The notes under the pieces were generated by a model. It was not told the origin of the DNA. It did no database searches and worked only from the letters and a program-made list of their open reading frames with translations. The translations under genes were made by a program, and so were the position numbers. From the NCBI RefSeq assembly GCF_905201705.1, contig NZ_CAJKOX010000003.1, positions 62,001 to 126,000 of the forward strand: a stretch of 64,000 nt of DNA. Reading direction: 5' to 3'. Positions 41,817 to 50,436 of the stretch are shown one piece after another (within the stretch, counting starts at the first letter, position 1; the number at the start of each line of letters is the position of its first letter). This DNA comes from an uncultured Marvinbryantia sp. (lineage in GTDB: Bacteria > Bacillota > Clostridia > Lachnospirales > Lachnospiraceae).

Positions 41817-43223
41817 ATGAAACCATTTATGGACAAGGATTTTCTGCTTTCCACAGAAACCGCAAAGAAACTGTATCACAACTACGCTGAGGTTATGCCG
41901 ATCCTCGACTACCACTGCCACCTCAATCCGCAGGAGATCGCGGAGGACAAGCATTTCGAAAACATCACTGAGGTGTGGCTTGGCGGCGACCATTATAAGT
42001 GGCGTCAGATGCGCTCCAACGGCGTAGAGGAATATTACATCACCGGCGACGCTCCGGCGCGCGAGAAATTTCAGAAATGGGCGGAGACGCTGGAAAAGCT
42101 GATCGGCAATCCGCTGTATCACTGGTCCCATCTGGAGCTGCAGAGATATTTCGGCTACACCGGACATCTCTGCGCAGACACCGCGGAAGAAGTATGGAAC
42201 CTCTGCAATGAAAAGCTGGCACAGCCGGATATGAGCGCACGCGAGCTGATCAAACGCTCCGGCGTCACACTCGTATGCACCACCGACGATCCGGTAGATT
42301 CTCTGGAATGGCACGAAAAGATCAAGGCAGATGAGACCTTCGACGTGCAGGTACTGCCGGCATGGCGCCCGGACAAGGCTGCCAATATCGAAAAGCCGAC
42401 CTTCCTGGATTACGTTGCAAAGCTCTCCGAAGTGAGCGGCGTTTCCATTAAGAGCTTCGCTGATCTCAAAAAAGCGATCGTAAACCGCATGGAATACTTC
42501 AATGAGAGAGGCTGCAGCGTTTCCGACCACGGTCTTGATTATGTAATGTATGCTCCGGCATCCGATGAAGAAATCGAAGAAATCTTCGCAAAACGTCTGG
42601 CAGGCGGCGAGCTTTCCGCTTGTGAAACGGCAAAGTATAAGACAGCCTTCATGATCTTTGTCGGCAAGGAATATCATCGTCTGAACTGGGTAATGCAGCT
42701 CCATTACGGCTGCAAACGCGACAACAACGGTCTGATGTTCAAAAAGCTCGGTCCGGATACCGGCTTCGACTGCATCAGCAACTACACACCGGCAGACCAG
42801 CTCGCTGATTTCTTAAATGCGCTTGTATCTACCGATGAGCTTCCGAAAACGATCCTGTACTCTCTGAATCCGGTGGACAACGCGGCGATCGGCACCATCA
42901 TCGGCTGCTTCCAGGATTCCGCGGCGATCGGCAAGATCCAGCAGGGCAGCGCATGGTGGTTCAACGACAATAAGACCGGCATGATCGAGCAGATGACCTC
43001 TCTGGCAAACCTCGGCATTCTCAGCAACTTCGTAGGAATGCTGACCGACTCCAGAAGCTTCCTGTCCTATCCGCGCCATGAATACTTCCGTCGCATCCTC
43101 TGCGAGCTCATCGGCGGCTGGGTAGAAAACGGCGAATACCCGGATGACGAAAAAGCACTGGAAAAGATCATCAAGGGCATCAGCTACAACAATGCTGTGA
43201 GATATTTTGGATTTGATCTGTAA
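41817..43223 (+). CDS. uxaC: Uronate (glucuronate) isomerase
   Basis: A 468-residue amidohydrolase-fold isomerase converting glucuronate to fructuronate (and galacturonate to tagaturonate). MPILDYHCHLNPQEIAED carries the His-x-His metal site of UxaC, and the family segments ITGDAPAREKFQKWA, WSHLELQRYFGY and SRSFLSYPRHEYFRR are all present. ATG 41817 is chosen because AAGGAGGG lies 9 nt upstream; the frame opens 34 codons earlier, overlapping the lacI end. It ends before a strong bidirectional terminator. Confidence 0.94.
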   Translation: MKPFMDKDFLLSTETAKKLYHNYAEVMPILDYHCHLNPQEIAEDKHFENITEVWLGGDHYKWRQMRSNGVEEYYITGDAPAREKFQKWAETLEKLIGNPLYHWSHLELQRYFGYTGHLCADTAEEVWNLCNEKLAQPDMSARELIKRSGVTLVCTTDDPVDSLEWHEKIKADETFDVQVLPAWRPDKAANIEKPTFLDYVAKLSEVSGVSIKSFADLKKAIVNRMEYFNERGCSVSDHGLDYVMYAPASDEEIEEIFAKRLAGGELSACETAKYKTAFMIFVGKEYHRLNWVMQLHYGCKRDNNGLMFKKLGPDTGFDCISNYTPADQLADFLNALVSTDELPKTILYSLNPVDNAAIGTIIGCFQDSAAIGKIQQGSAWWFNDNKTGMIEQMTSLANLGILSNFVGMLTDSRSFLSYPRHEYFRRILCELIGGWVENGEYPDDEKALEKIIKGISYNNAVRYFGFDL

Positions 43224-43269
43224 CCTGCAGGACCTGCCACCGGCAGCTTCCTTCAGATGCGTGACAGCC

Positions 43270-43307
43270 AAAATCCCCTGTGCAGATGTTTTTGCACAGG
43301 GGATTTT
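43270..43307. terminator. Bidirectional intrinsic terminator
   Basis: AAAATCCCCTGTGCA (43270-43284) is an exact 15-bp complement of 43293-43307, with a short loop. Both strands end in TTTT after the stem. It serves the convergent uxaC and GPH symporter genes. Confidence 0.92.
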
Positions 43308-43328
43308 ATAATTCCGCGTTTATAAAGA

Positions 43329-44666
43329 TCAGTTTCTATCTGCCGTCATGCCTGCCCGGCGTTTTTCCAGCTCAACTGTCATCTCACCGCGAATTCCATC
43401 CAGTTTATAGAAATAGGTGAGCACTGCGATCAGCAGGCACAAAACAACAGGAATCCAGATAAAGCATATTTCTATGTAGGAAAGCGCTTTTTCCGTCTGG
43501 ACCGCATTCGCCACGTAGCCGCCGTTCTTCAGAAAAGCTCCGATAATAAAGCTTGTCAGACCCATTCCTCCTTTTACAAAGAATCCCTGGATCGCGGCAA
43601 TCAGCCCGGACACACTGGCGTTCTTTTTATATTCGGAATAATCAATAACATCCGGCTGCATAGCAAACGTGATTCCAAATATACCGTAAATTCCCAGCCC
43701 GGTAATCACCAGACCTATGAGCAGACATGCCGCAGAATTCCTTCCGATAAAGATCAGCAGATCTCCCACAATATACAGCGCCACGCTGAAAAACATCAGG
43801 CTTCTTTTGCTGAACTTCTTTTCCAGCGACGGAAGCAACAGCAGCATCGGAAGTCCAGACAGAATACCAAGGATGCCAACCAATGACAGCCAGTCCGTTC
43901 TTCCCAGATTATACTTGAAATAGTAAATAACGGTGGTGCTTCTGACTACATAAAGTGAAAAGTAAAACAGGTTCAGCAGAAACAATATCCATGCCTGCCC
44001 TGTAAGTCCCTTAAAGTCGCTCAGAATAGAATGCTTCTGATTAACCGTTGTCGGAACGACCTCCTTGGTGCTCGCAAAGGTCACAAAGAAGATCAGCATT
44101 GCCACGATCCCATAAATGGTCATGGTTACGAGATAGCCCCGCGCCTCGTTGCCCTTTCCAAAAAACTCTACCAGCGGCGCCGTGATCGACATTACGATTG
44201 CAGTCCCCGCCATCGCGCAAACCATTCGCGTGGATACCAGAATATCCCTTTCATGAATATCGGAAGTAAGTCTCGGTACAATCGTGTTCAGCGGAATATT
44301 TACCACTGTGTATGCCGTGCAGAGCAGACAGTACGTCACATAAGCCCACACCAGCTTCCCGCCGCTTCCAAAATCCGGAATGTAGAATGTCAGGAACGTA
44401 AATACCGCAAACGGCACCGCTCCTATAAGGAAATACGGTCTGCCCTGTCCCCATTTTGTATGCGTGCGATCAACGATCAGACCCATTCCGGTATCTGTCA
44501 GAGCATCAATAAATTTTGTTACCAGCATCATTGTACCGGCCGCTGCCGCCGTAATTCCAAATACGTCTGTATAGAATACCATGAGATAGGATGCCATTGT
44601 ACTAAAAACAAGATTACACCCAAGATCCCCAATACCATACCCTATTCGTTTTCCCCACTTTTTCAT
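43329..44666 (-). CDS. GPH-family sugar:cation symporter
   Basis: A 445-residue secondary transporter of the glycoside-pentoside-hexuronide family with 12 hydrophobic segments. N-terminal IGYGIGDLGCNLVFSTMASYLMVFY split here as IGYGIGDLGCNL and SYLMVFYTDVFG, then FIDALTDTGMGLIVDRTHTKWGQGRPY, the GPH cytoplasmic-loop pattern, is readable around residues 48-76. AAGGAG is 6 nt before ATG 44666. It lies 9 nt after the FGGY kinase gene, so it belongs to the SDR-kinase operon. It could transport a polyol, pentose or hexuronide; the operon does not settle which. Confidence 0.9.
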   Translation of the reverse strand: MKKWGKRIGYGIGDLGCNLVFSTMASYLMVFYTDVFGITAAAAGTMMLVTKFIDALTDTGMGLIVDRTHTKWGQGRPYFLIGAVPFAVFTFLTFYIPDFGSGGKLVWAYVTYCLLCTAYTVVNIPLNTIVPRLTSDIHERDILVSTRMVCAMAGTAIVMSITAPLVEFFGKGNEARGYLVTMTIYGIVAMLIFFVTFASTKEVVPTTVNQKHSILSDFKGLTGQAWILFLLNLFYFSLYVVRSTTVIYYFKYNLGRTDWLSLVGILGILSGLPMLLLLPSLEKKFSKRSLMFFSVALYIVGDLLIFIGRNSAACLLIGLVITGLGIYGIFGITFAMQPDVIDYSEYKKNASVSGLIAAIQGFFVKGGMGLTSFIIGAFLKNGGYVANAVQTEKALSYIEICFIWIPVVLCLLIAVLTYFYKLDGIRGEMTVELEKRRAGMTADRN

Positions 44667-44675
44667 ATCGTCTCC

Positions 44676-46271
44676 TTACCAGTTCATCACTTCTATTGCA
44701 CACTTTTCAATATCCAATCCTCTTTTATATCGATCCATAAATACCTTAAATCCTTCGACTTCTGCCTCATCCGGACATACCGTTTCTCCGGACAGTCCCT
44801 TGAAAATTTTGTTCTCCAGATAATCCTCCAGCTTTTCCTGCGGCTCTTTGTCGATCAGATATGCCGCAAGAAGGGCAATTCCCCATGCGCCGCCTTCGCT
44901 GGCCGTATCCATGACCGTCACCGGTGTATTAACCGCAGCCGCAAGGTATCTTTGTCCGACGCCCTTCGTCTTGAAAAATCCTCCGTGTCCTGTGATCCGG
45001 TCGATCTTCACATTTTCCTCTTCCATAAGGATATCCATTCCCATTTTCACCGCACCCAGGGACGTATAAAGATGCGACTTCATAAAGTTCGCAAGATTAA
45101 ATCTGCTCTCGGCAGTGCGCAGGAACGCCAGCCGTCCTTCGTTGATCATCGTGATATTTTCTCCCGAATAATATCCGTATGCGAGAAGTCCTCCACAATC
45201 TGCATCTCCTTTTAATGAATGCGTATAAAGCTTCTCAAATAATGTGCCTGCGTCCGCCTGGATACCCATTAATTTGCAAAATTCTCCGAAAATTCCTACC
45301 CATGCATTCAGATCTGAGGTTCCATTATTGGCATGTGACATCGCACATGGAAATCCCGTCGGCGTTGTCACCATATCGATCTCACGGTAAACTTTGCTGA
45401 GCTGTTTTTCCAGCACGATCATAGCAAACGTGCTGGTGCCGGCAGATATATTGCCGGTCGCCGGGGCTACCGAATTTGTTGCTGTCATTCCGGTTCCGGC
45501 GTCTCCCTCCGGCGGGCACAACGGGATTCCCGCTCTGAGATTGCCGCTTTCATCCAGAAATGCAGCGCCCTCCTCTGTCAGGCTTCCGGCATTTTCTCCC
45601 GCTATAAGCACTGCCGGGAAAATATCTCTGAGCTTCCAGGAATAGTGGTACGGCTCTATCAGCTCATCAAATTTCTTCACCATGACTTCATTATAATCAT
45701 GTGTCTCCGAATCAATCGGGAACATTCCTGCCGCGTCACCGATTCCAAGAACCCGCTGCCCGGTGAGCTTCCAGTGGATATATCCGCTCAGAGTGGAAAC
45801 ATAGTCGAGATTTTTCGTGTGTTCTTCCCCGTCCAGGATCCGCTGGTATAAATGTGCCACCGACCAGCGGAGCGGAATATTAAACTGAAAGAGGTCTGTC
45901 AGCTCATCCGCCGCTTTCTGTGTGTTGGTATTTCTCCAGGTCTGGAATGGGGCGAGCTGATTGCCCGCCTTATCCAGTGCCATATATCCATGCATCATCG
46001 CGCTGATGCCGATCGCTCCGATCGTGTGCAGCGTGACACCGTATTTCTGCTCTGTCTCTTCTCTCAAAGAGCTGTAGCAGTGCCGGATCCCAGCGTGGAT
46101 ATCCTCCAGACTATATGTCCAGATATTGTCAATAAAGGAGTTTTCCCAGTCATGGATGCCGACCGCAAGTACATTTCCCCGAAGATCTGTCAATACACCT
46201 TTGATCCTGGTAGATCCCAGCTCAATCCCAAGCGCCGTCTTTCCGTTTATGATCAGTTCTTTCTTATCCAT
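44676..46271 (-). CDS. FGGY-family carbohydrate kinase
   Basis: A 531-residue kinase. ALGIELGSTRIKGVL is the N-terminal ATP/actin-fold motif, ISAMMHGYMALD and PFQTWRNTNT the sugar-site region, and GDAGTGMTATN plus GHGGFFKTKG the second half. ATG 46271 with AGGAAAAT is preferred over an in-frame ATG 9 codons earlier that lies near the preceding stop. The family includes xylulo-, ribulo- and gluconokinases; I cannot fix the substrate. Preceded by an SDR and followed by a GPH symporter, it probably phosphorylates a ketose formed by the SDR. Confidence 0.87.
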   Translation of the reverse strand: MDKKELIINGKTALGIELGSTRIKGVLTDLRGNVLAVGIHDWENSFIDNIWTYSLEDIHAGIRHCYSSLREETEQKYGVTLHTIGAIGISAMMHGYMALDKAGNQLAPFQTWRNTNTQKAADELTDLFQFNIPLRWSVAHLYQRILDGEEHTKNLDYVSTLSGYIHWKLTGQRVLGIGDAAGMFPIDSETHDYNEVMVKKFDELIEPYHYSWKLRDIFPAVLIAGENAGSLTEEGAAFLDESGNLRAGIPLCPPEGDAGTGMTATNSVAPATGNISAGTSTFAMIVLEKQLSKVYREIDMVTTPTGFPCAMSHANNGTSDLNAWVGIFGEFCKLMGIQADAGTLFEKLYTHSLKGDADCGGLLAYGYYSGENITMINEGRLAFLRTAESRFNLANFMKSHLYTSLGAVKMGMDILMEEENVKIDRITGHGGFFKTKGVGQRYLAAAVNTPVTVMDTASEGGAWGIALLAAYLIDKEPQEKLEDYLENKIFKGLSGETVCPDEAEVEGFKVFMDRYKRGLDIEKCAIEVMNW

Positions 46272-46303
46272 ATTTTCCTGCCTTATCTCCCTTGCCATTT
46301 ACT

Positions 46304-47080
46304 TTAGAAGCAGGTGAACGCTCCGTCAATGATGAAATCAGATCCTGTTGTAAACGTGCTTGTATCTCCGGCAAGGTATACGCAGATAGACTCCAGTTCC
46401 TCCGGTTTTCCCATTCTTCCCAGCGGTGCCATTGCATTCCACTGCTCAATGAGCGGGATCAGTGTCGGGGAGTTCAGTGTCAGTTCCGTTCCGATGTATC
46501 CCGGGCTGATGCTGTTTACACGCACGCCGCGTTTTGCCCATTCAATGGCGAGCGATTTTGTAAGCTGGATCACGCCCGCCTTGGAAGCATTGTATGCGCA
46601 CTGCGGCTGCGGAACATTTACAATATGTGCGGACATGGAAGCGGTGTTGATGATGGAGCCGCCGCCGTTTGCCAGCATGTATTTTCCGGCTGCAATATCC
46701 GTGAGGAAGATGCCGTTCAGATTGATGTTGATGACTTTGCTCCACTGCTCCCAGGTCATTTCTTCCGCCGGGGCGTTGATGCAGATGCCTGCGTTGTTGT
46801 GGCAGAAATCAAGTCCGCCGAGCTCCTGCACGACCTGTGCAACCATCGCGTCTACCTGGTCTTTGTCTGTGCAGTCGGTTTTGATGGCGATTACCTTTCT
46901 GCCTGTTTTTTCTGCGATTTCTGCGGCGGTTTTCTTTGCCTCTTCGATGTCAAGGTCTACGATTGCCACATCCGCGCCTGCTTCAGCGAAGGCGGTTGCC
47001 GTACATTTTCCGATACCTCTGGCAGCGCCGGTAACAAAGCCTTTTTTTCCGTCCAATCTCATTTTCTCAATAATGCCCAT
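46304..47080 (-). CDS. SDR-family dehydrogenase (polyol/sugar type)
   Basis: A 258-residue short-chain dehydrogenase. Cofactor motif TGAARGIG, Asp-rich VDLDIEEA suggesting NAD preference, HNNAG, catalytic Ser in NTASMS, and YNASK. The C-terminal half (GVRVNSISPGYIGTEL) resembles sorbitol/arabinitol or deoxygluconate dehydrogenases. It is first in the operon with the FGGY kinase (32-nt gap) and the GPH symporter. Expected role: oxidise an alditol or sugar acid to a keto sugar. Its promoter contains an ATTTTATAAAAT palindrome. Confidence 0.87.
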   Translation of the reverse strand: MGIIEKMRLDGKKGFVTGAARGIGKCTATAFAEAGADVAIVDLDIEEAKKTAAEIAEKTGRKVIAIKTDCTDKDQVDAMVAQVVQELGGLDFCHNNAGICINAPAEEMTWEQWSKVININLNGIFLTDIAAGKYMLANGGGSIINTASMSAHIVNVPQPQCAYNASKAGVIQLTKSLAIEWAKRGVRVNSISPGYIGTELTLNSPTLIPLIEQWNAMAPLGRMGKPEELESICVYLAGDTSTFTTGSDFIIDGAFTCF

Positions 47081-47168
47081 GTTTTTCTCTCCTTTTCTTT
47101 TTTGGGATAGTCATTTTATATTTTTATTTTGTAAAATGACTTTATTTATTGTATAATTATATTAACTC

Positions 47169-47180
47169 ATTTTATAAAAT
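47169..47180. promoter_or_regulatory. Candidate ROK operator in the SDR promoter
   Basis: ATTTTATAAAAT is a perfect 12-bp palindrome between TTGACC and TAATAT (17-bp spacing) of the leftward promoter. AT-rich symmetric sites are typical for NagC/Mlc/XylR proteins, and a ROK regulator is divergent. Confidence 0.55.
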
Positions 47181-47332
47181 TGGTCAATACTGCATGATTC
47201 ACAAATATAGGACTCCTTTTTTGTCGAAATTAAACAAAGGCAATCTTTTTTGGGGGATTGAAATACCGAAAAAGAAATTATATAATAGTTTTATCAAATA
47301 ACTTTATAATATCGGAAGTGAGGAAGTTTACT

Positions 47333-48466
47333 ATGGATGCATTTTCTCTTACAGATATTAAGAAAAAAAACCTGTCAGACGTCTATCACTATATATACCA
47401 CAATCCGGGATGTCCCAAGCAGGCGATCGCCAACGCGCTTTCCATCAGCCTGCCCACGGTTTCGCAGCATCTTTCTACATTGACTGATCATAATCTGATC
47501 AAAAAATCCGGACAGCTCACCTCAGCGGTCGGTCGGCGCGCAGCCGCCTACCAGATCATCCCCACCGCTAAAATCGCAGTAGGAATCGAGATTCTTGCCC
47601 GGAATGTTTACATTACCGCTTTAAATCTATATGGAAAAAAAGAAGCAAAAGAAAAATATCAGATCACTTTCCGGCCGGATCCGGATTATTTTGAGAAATT
47701 ACAAAGAACTGTAAAAGAATTTCTTCAGAAGTACCAGTACACAGAAAAGCAGCTTCTGGGAATCGGTCTCGGCATGCAGGGACTTACTTCCCCGGACGGC
47801 ACCCACATGACATACGGGGAGATCCTGCACTGCACCGGATTGTCCATCCGGCCGTTTGCCGACTGTTTTTCCATCCCCTGCAGATTTATCCACGATGCCG
47901 AATGCGCCTCTGTCAGCGAGCTGTGGGAAAATCCCCAGATCAGCGATGCCATCTATCTGTCGCTCGGTCAGCATCTCGGCGGCTCCGTCATCATCGGCGG
48001 TGAATTCCAGAACGGTCTTACCGGAAAGTCCGGCACCTTTGAGCACATGACGCTGGTCCCGGACGGCGCCGAATGCTACTGCGGAAAGCATGGCTGCGCC
48101 GAATGCTATTGCTCCGGCAGCTTCCTCATGGGCTCTTCCCTGGAACCGGACGAATTTTTTGCCCGAAAAAAACAGGGTGATCCCGATTGTCTTGAAAAAT
48201 GGAACAAATACCTGCGCTATCTGTCCATGCTGATCAATAATCTTCATATGGTAATGGAAAATACAGTCATCCTTGGCGGAAATATTGCGTCCTTCTTCAC
48301 AGAGGAGGATATCCTCGCTGTAAAACAGTATGTGGCGGAGCGCTCCACCTTCTCCGACGATACCTCCTACATCATTCTCGGAGAATGCCGCAGCGACGCC
48401 GTTTCCATGGGCGCGGCACTGCCCTTTATCAAAGAATTTCTGAGGGATATCGCACAAAATCATTAA
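47333..48466 (+). CDS. ROK-family transcriptional regulator
   Basis: A 377-residue NagC/XylR-type repressor. N-terminal winged helix (CPKQAIANALSISLPTVSQH) then a ROK domain with the zinc motif CYCGKHGCAECYC. The glucokinase-like ATP motif is incomplete, as in regulators. ATG 47333 is chosen because GAGGAAG is about 8 nt upstream; the frame opens 25 codons earlier in the AT-rich promoter region. It is divergent from the SDR-kinase-symporter operon and probably represses it until the substrate binds. Confidence 0.92.
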   Translation: MDAFSLTDIKKKNLSDVYHYIYHNPGCPKQAIANALSISLPTVSQHLSTLTDHNLIKKSGQLTSAVGRRAAAYQIIPTAKIAVGIEILARNVYITALNLYGKKEAKEKYQITFRPDPDYFEKLQRTVKEFLQKYQYTEKQLLGIGLGMQGLTSPDGTHMTYGEILHCTGLSIRPFADCFSIPCRFIHDAECASVSELWENPQISDAIYLSLGQHLGGSVIIGGEFQNGLTGKSGTFEHMTLVPDGAECYCGKHGCAECYCSGSFLMGSSLEPDEFFARKKQGDPDCLEKWNKYLRYLSMLINNLHMVMENTVILGGNIASFFTEEDILAVKQYVAERSTFSDDTSYIILGECRSDAVSMGAALPFIKEFLRDIAQNH

Positions 48467-48488
48467 GCGCAGGGATTTCATGCGCCTG

Positions 48489-49328
48489 TCACCTCTTCGA
48501 TTCCCCCGGCCGCACCGGAATCTGTATTTCTGTCACAAACTTATCTGCGTCGCCGGTAAATCCATCGTCGATCATTGTGATCTCCTTGGAAAAGCCGTCA
48601 ACGCACAGCCCGTTTTCTTCCATGTACTCGTCAAGCTTTTGATAATATGCGGGAGCGTCTTTGTGGCTCCCGCAAAAACGCACCGTCACACATTTTTCCG
48701 CAGGCAGCTCCTCCGTCGCACCGCTGTAGACATCCTCCGCATCCAGCAGCAAAAAGACCATATCATAGCGTTCATATGCTTTCTCCAAAAGCCGCTCTCT
48801 GCCGATGCCTACGCCAACTTTCCCCAGAAAAACCACCGCATCCTTCTGATCCTGCTCCAGCTCGCGGATCGAAGTCTCCAGATCGAGATAGGTCTTTGGG
48901 GAAAGCTGATTGCGTATCCATGCGATGCGCCGCGGCGGAATCTCTGTCATACGAATGACATCCAACTCCGAGGAAAGCGCATCCGCAAGCTGCTGCAGGC
49001 GATTATCAATCTTCCGCTCGATAATCTGCAGCTTGCGCTGCTTCTGGATCACCGTCTCTTTTTGCTGCTGAAGCAGCTCCTGGATGCGCTCCACATCGCG
49101 GTTTCCAAGAAAGTCGGCGATCTGCTCCAACGGCATATCTAGGACGCGCAGGTAACGGATCGTATTGAGGCACTCAAACTGACGTGTACTGTAGTATCGG
49201 TAGCCTGTCTCCTGATCCACGTACTCCGGTGTCAGCATACCGATTTTTTCATAATGGCGCAGCGTCCCGACGCTTAAATGAAACATTCGCGCCACATCTC
49301 CGATTTTGAATAGACCTTCGCGCTCCAA
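48489..49328 (-). CDS. MerR-family regulator with C-terminal effector domain
   Basis: A 279-residue protein. Residues 6-75 form a MerR HTH (LFKIGDVARMFHLSVGTLRH and YEKIGMLTPEYVD), followed by a long dimerisation helix at about 76-125 and a GyrI-like effector domain (PPRRIAWI; FCGSHKDAPAYYQKLDEYM). The layout resembles BltR/BmrR multidrug sensors. No efflux gene adjoins it; the upstream neighbour is kdgF and the downstream one is the convergent ROK gene. Target unknown. Confidence 0.88.
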   Translation of the reverse strand: MEREGLFKIGDVARMFHLSVGTLRHYEKIGMLTPEYVDQETGYRYYSTRQFECLNTIRYLRVLDMPLEQIADFLGNRDVERIQELLQQQKETVIQKQRKLQIIERKIDNRLQQLADALSSELDVIRMTEIPPRRIAWIRNQLSPKTYLDLETSIRELEQDQKDAVVFLGKVGVGIGRERLLEKAYERYDMVFLLLDAEDVYSGATEELPAEKCVTVRFCGSHKDAPAYYQKLDEYMEENGLCVDGFSKEITMIDDGFTGDADKFVTEIQIPVRPGESKR

Positions 49329-49372
49329 ATCCGTCCCCTATCCTTTCTGTTCCCGTGAATAATCATCCTTTT

Positions 49373-49693
49373 CTACAGGAAATCCTTCCGCATCGGTGTG
49401 AAAATGTCCACCAGAATTCCTTCCTCCAGTGCGTGAACCCCGTGCAGCATATCGCCGGGGATCAGAATACTGTCGCCCTGTCTGACTACATGAACTTCCC
49501 CGTCCATGTTGAATTCAAATTCGCCCTTTGCAACATAAGTGATCTGTCGGTGCGGGTGTTTATGCTCATTTCCGCGCGCTCCCTTTTCAAAAGAGACCTC
49601 TGTCATCATCAGCTCTTCGGAGTAGCTCAGAATCTTTCTGGTGACTCCCGGCTCACAATTCACTGCCTGTACTTCTTCATTATGTACGATCAT
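49373..49693 (-). CDS. kdgF: Cupin KdgF, unsaturated uronate converting enzyme
   Basis: A 106-residue single-domain cupin. EHKHPHRQITYVAKGEFEF supplies the His-x-His and Gln metal ligands and DMLHGV (His84) the last His; ending IFTPMRKDFL is diagnostic for KdgF. KdgF opens 4,5-unsaturated monouronates from pectin or alginate into the linear keto form. AAGGAG lies 7 nt before ATG 49693. It is the third gene of uxuA-gntR-kdgF, so the operon can also take unsaturated uronates. No uronate lyase is in the window. Confidence 0.88.
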   Translation of the reverse strand: MIVHNEEVQAVNCEPGVTRKILSYSEELMMTEVSFEKGARGNEHKHPHRQITYVAKGEFEFNMDGEVHVVRQGDSILIPGDMLHGVHALEEGILVDIFTPMRKDFL

Positions 49694-49758
49694 TTTTCTT
49701 TCTCCTTTTTCATAACTATAATAAATGGAACTGCCGAAGCAGTCCCACTTAACATATC

Positions 49759-50436
49759 TCATTTAAAATACTTTGCATCGTATTTCCGGCGGATCGCTTC
49801 CTCGTCAATCTTATACCGCGACAGATGAATTTCCATCAGCTCGCCGGCTCTTTCAGCGTCATGCTGCCGGATCGCCTCCACGATGGCCTGGTGATCCTGC
49901 ACGATCTTCAGCTCCTTCACCGCCGAGAGAGCCATGTTGCGCACGCGGTCGAAATGCAGCGTCAGGTTCTGCATCAGCAGATAGCTCTGGCTTTTCTGCG
50001 CGATATCAAACAGGAGCTTATGAAAGTCGTCATCCAACTCCATCAGACGCCCGGCGTCCGTGCTGTCCAGATAAAACTCCTGCAATTTCAGATTTTCTCC
50101 AAGCTTTAAGATATCCTCCGGCTTCGCCATCTCACAGACAAGACGCACCACAGCGTTTTCCATGACGCTTCGCATGAAACGCGCTTCCTCCACCAGCGAG
50201 TAGTCGATCAGCGCCACCATACTGCCTCTCTGCGGATAGATTTCCACAATTCCTCCCCTGGCAAGCTCGATCAGCGCCTCCCGCACCGGCGTCCGGGAAA
50301 GCCCCATCTCATCGGCAAGATTTTTCTCGCTGACGCGGCTTCCCGGCGCAAGCTCCAGCCGGATGATATTATTTTTGATCACGCGAAGCGCGTATTCCCT
50401 TCCGTTCTCCCTTGGATATCGTTCCAGCAAACGCAT
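49759..50436 (-). CDS. GntR-family regulator (FadR/UxuR type)
   Basis: A 225-residue repressor with N-terminal winged helix (VSEKNLADEMGLSRTPVREA) and a helical FCD domain in which the metal ligands (Asp/His residues in DDDFHKLLF and VEAIRQHDAE) are visible. It starts directly after the uxuA stop and precedes kdgF. A TGGTATAC-type palindrome upstream of uxuA matches the ExuR/UxuR operator style, so this is the likely repressor of the uxuA operon. Confidence 0.9.
   Translation of the reverse strand: MRLLERYPRENGREYALRVIKNNIIRLELAPGSRVSEKNLADEMGLSRTPVREALIELARGGIVEIYPQRGSMVALIDYSLVEEARFMRSVMENAVVRLVCEMAKPEDILKLGENLKLQEFYLDSTDAGRLMELDDDFHKLLFDIAQKSQSYLLMQNLTLHFDRVRNMALSAVKELKIVQDHQAIVEAIRQHDAERAGELMEIHLSRYKIDEEAIRRKYDAKYFK

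Noticed and set aside
43329..44666. Assigning the GPH symporter as the glucuronide importer
   Set aside because: It is 9 nt from the FGGY kinase in a different operon with its own ROK regulator, so the link to glucuronide uptake is not supported by arrangement.
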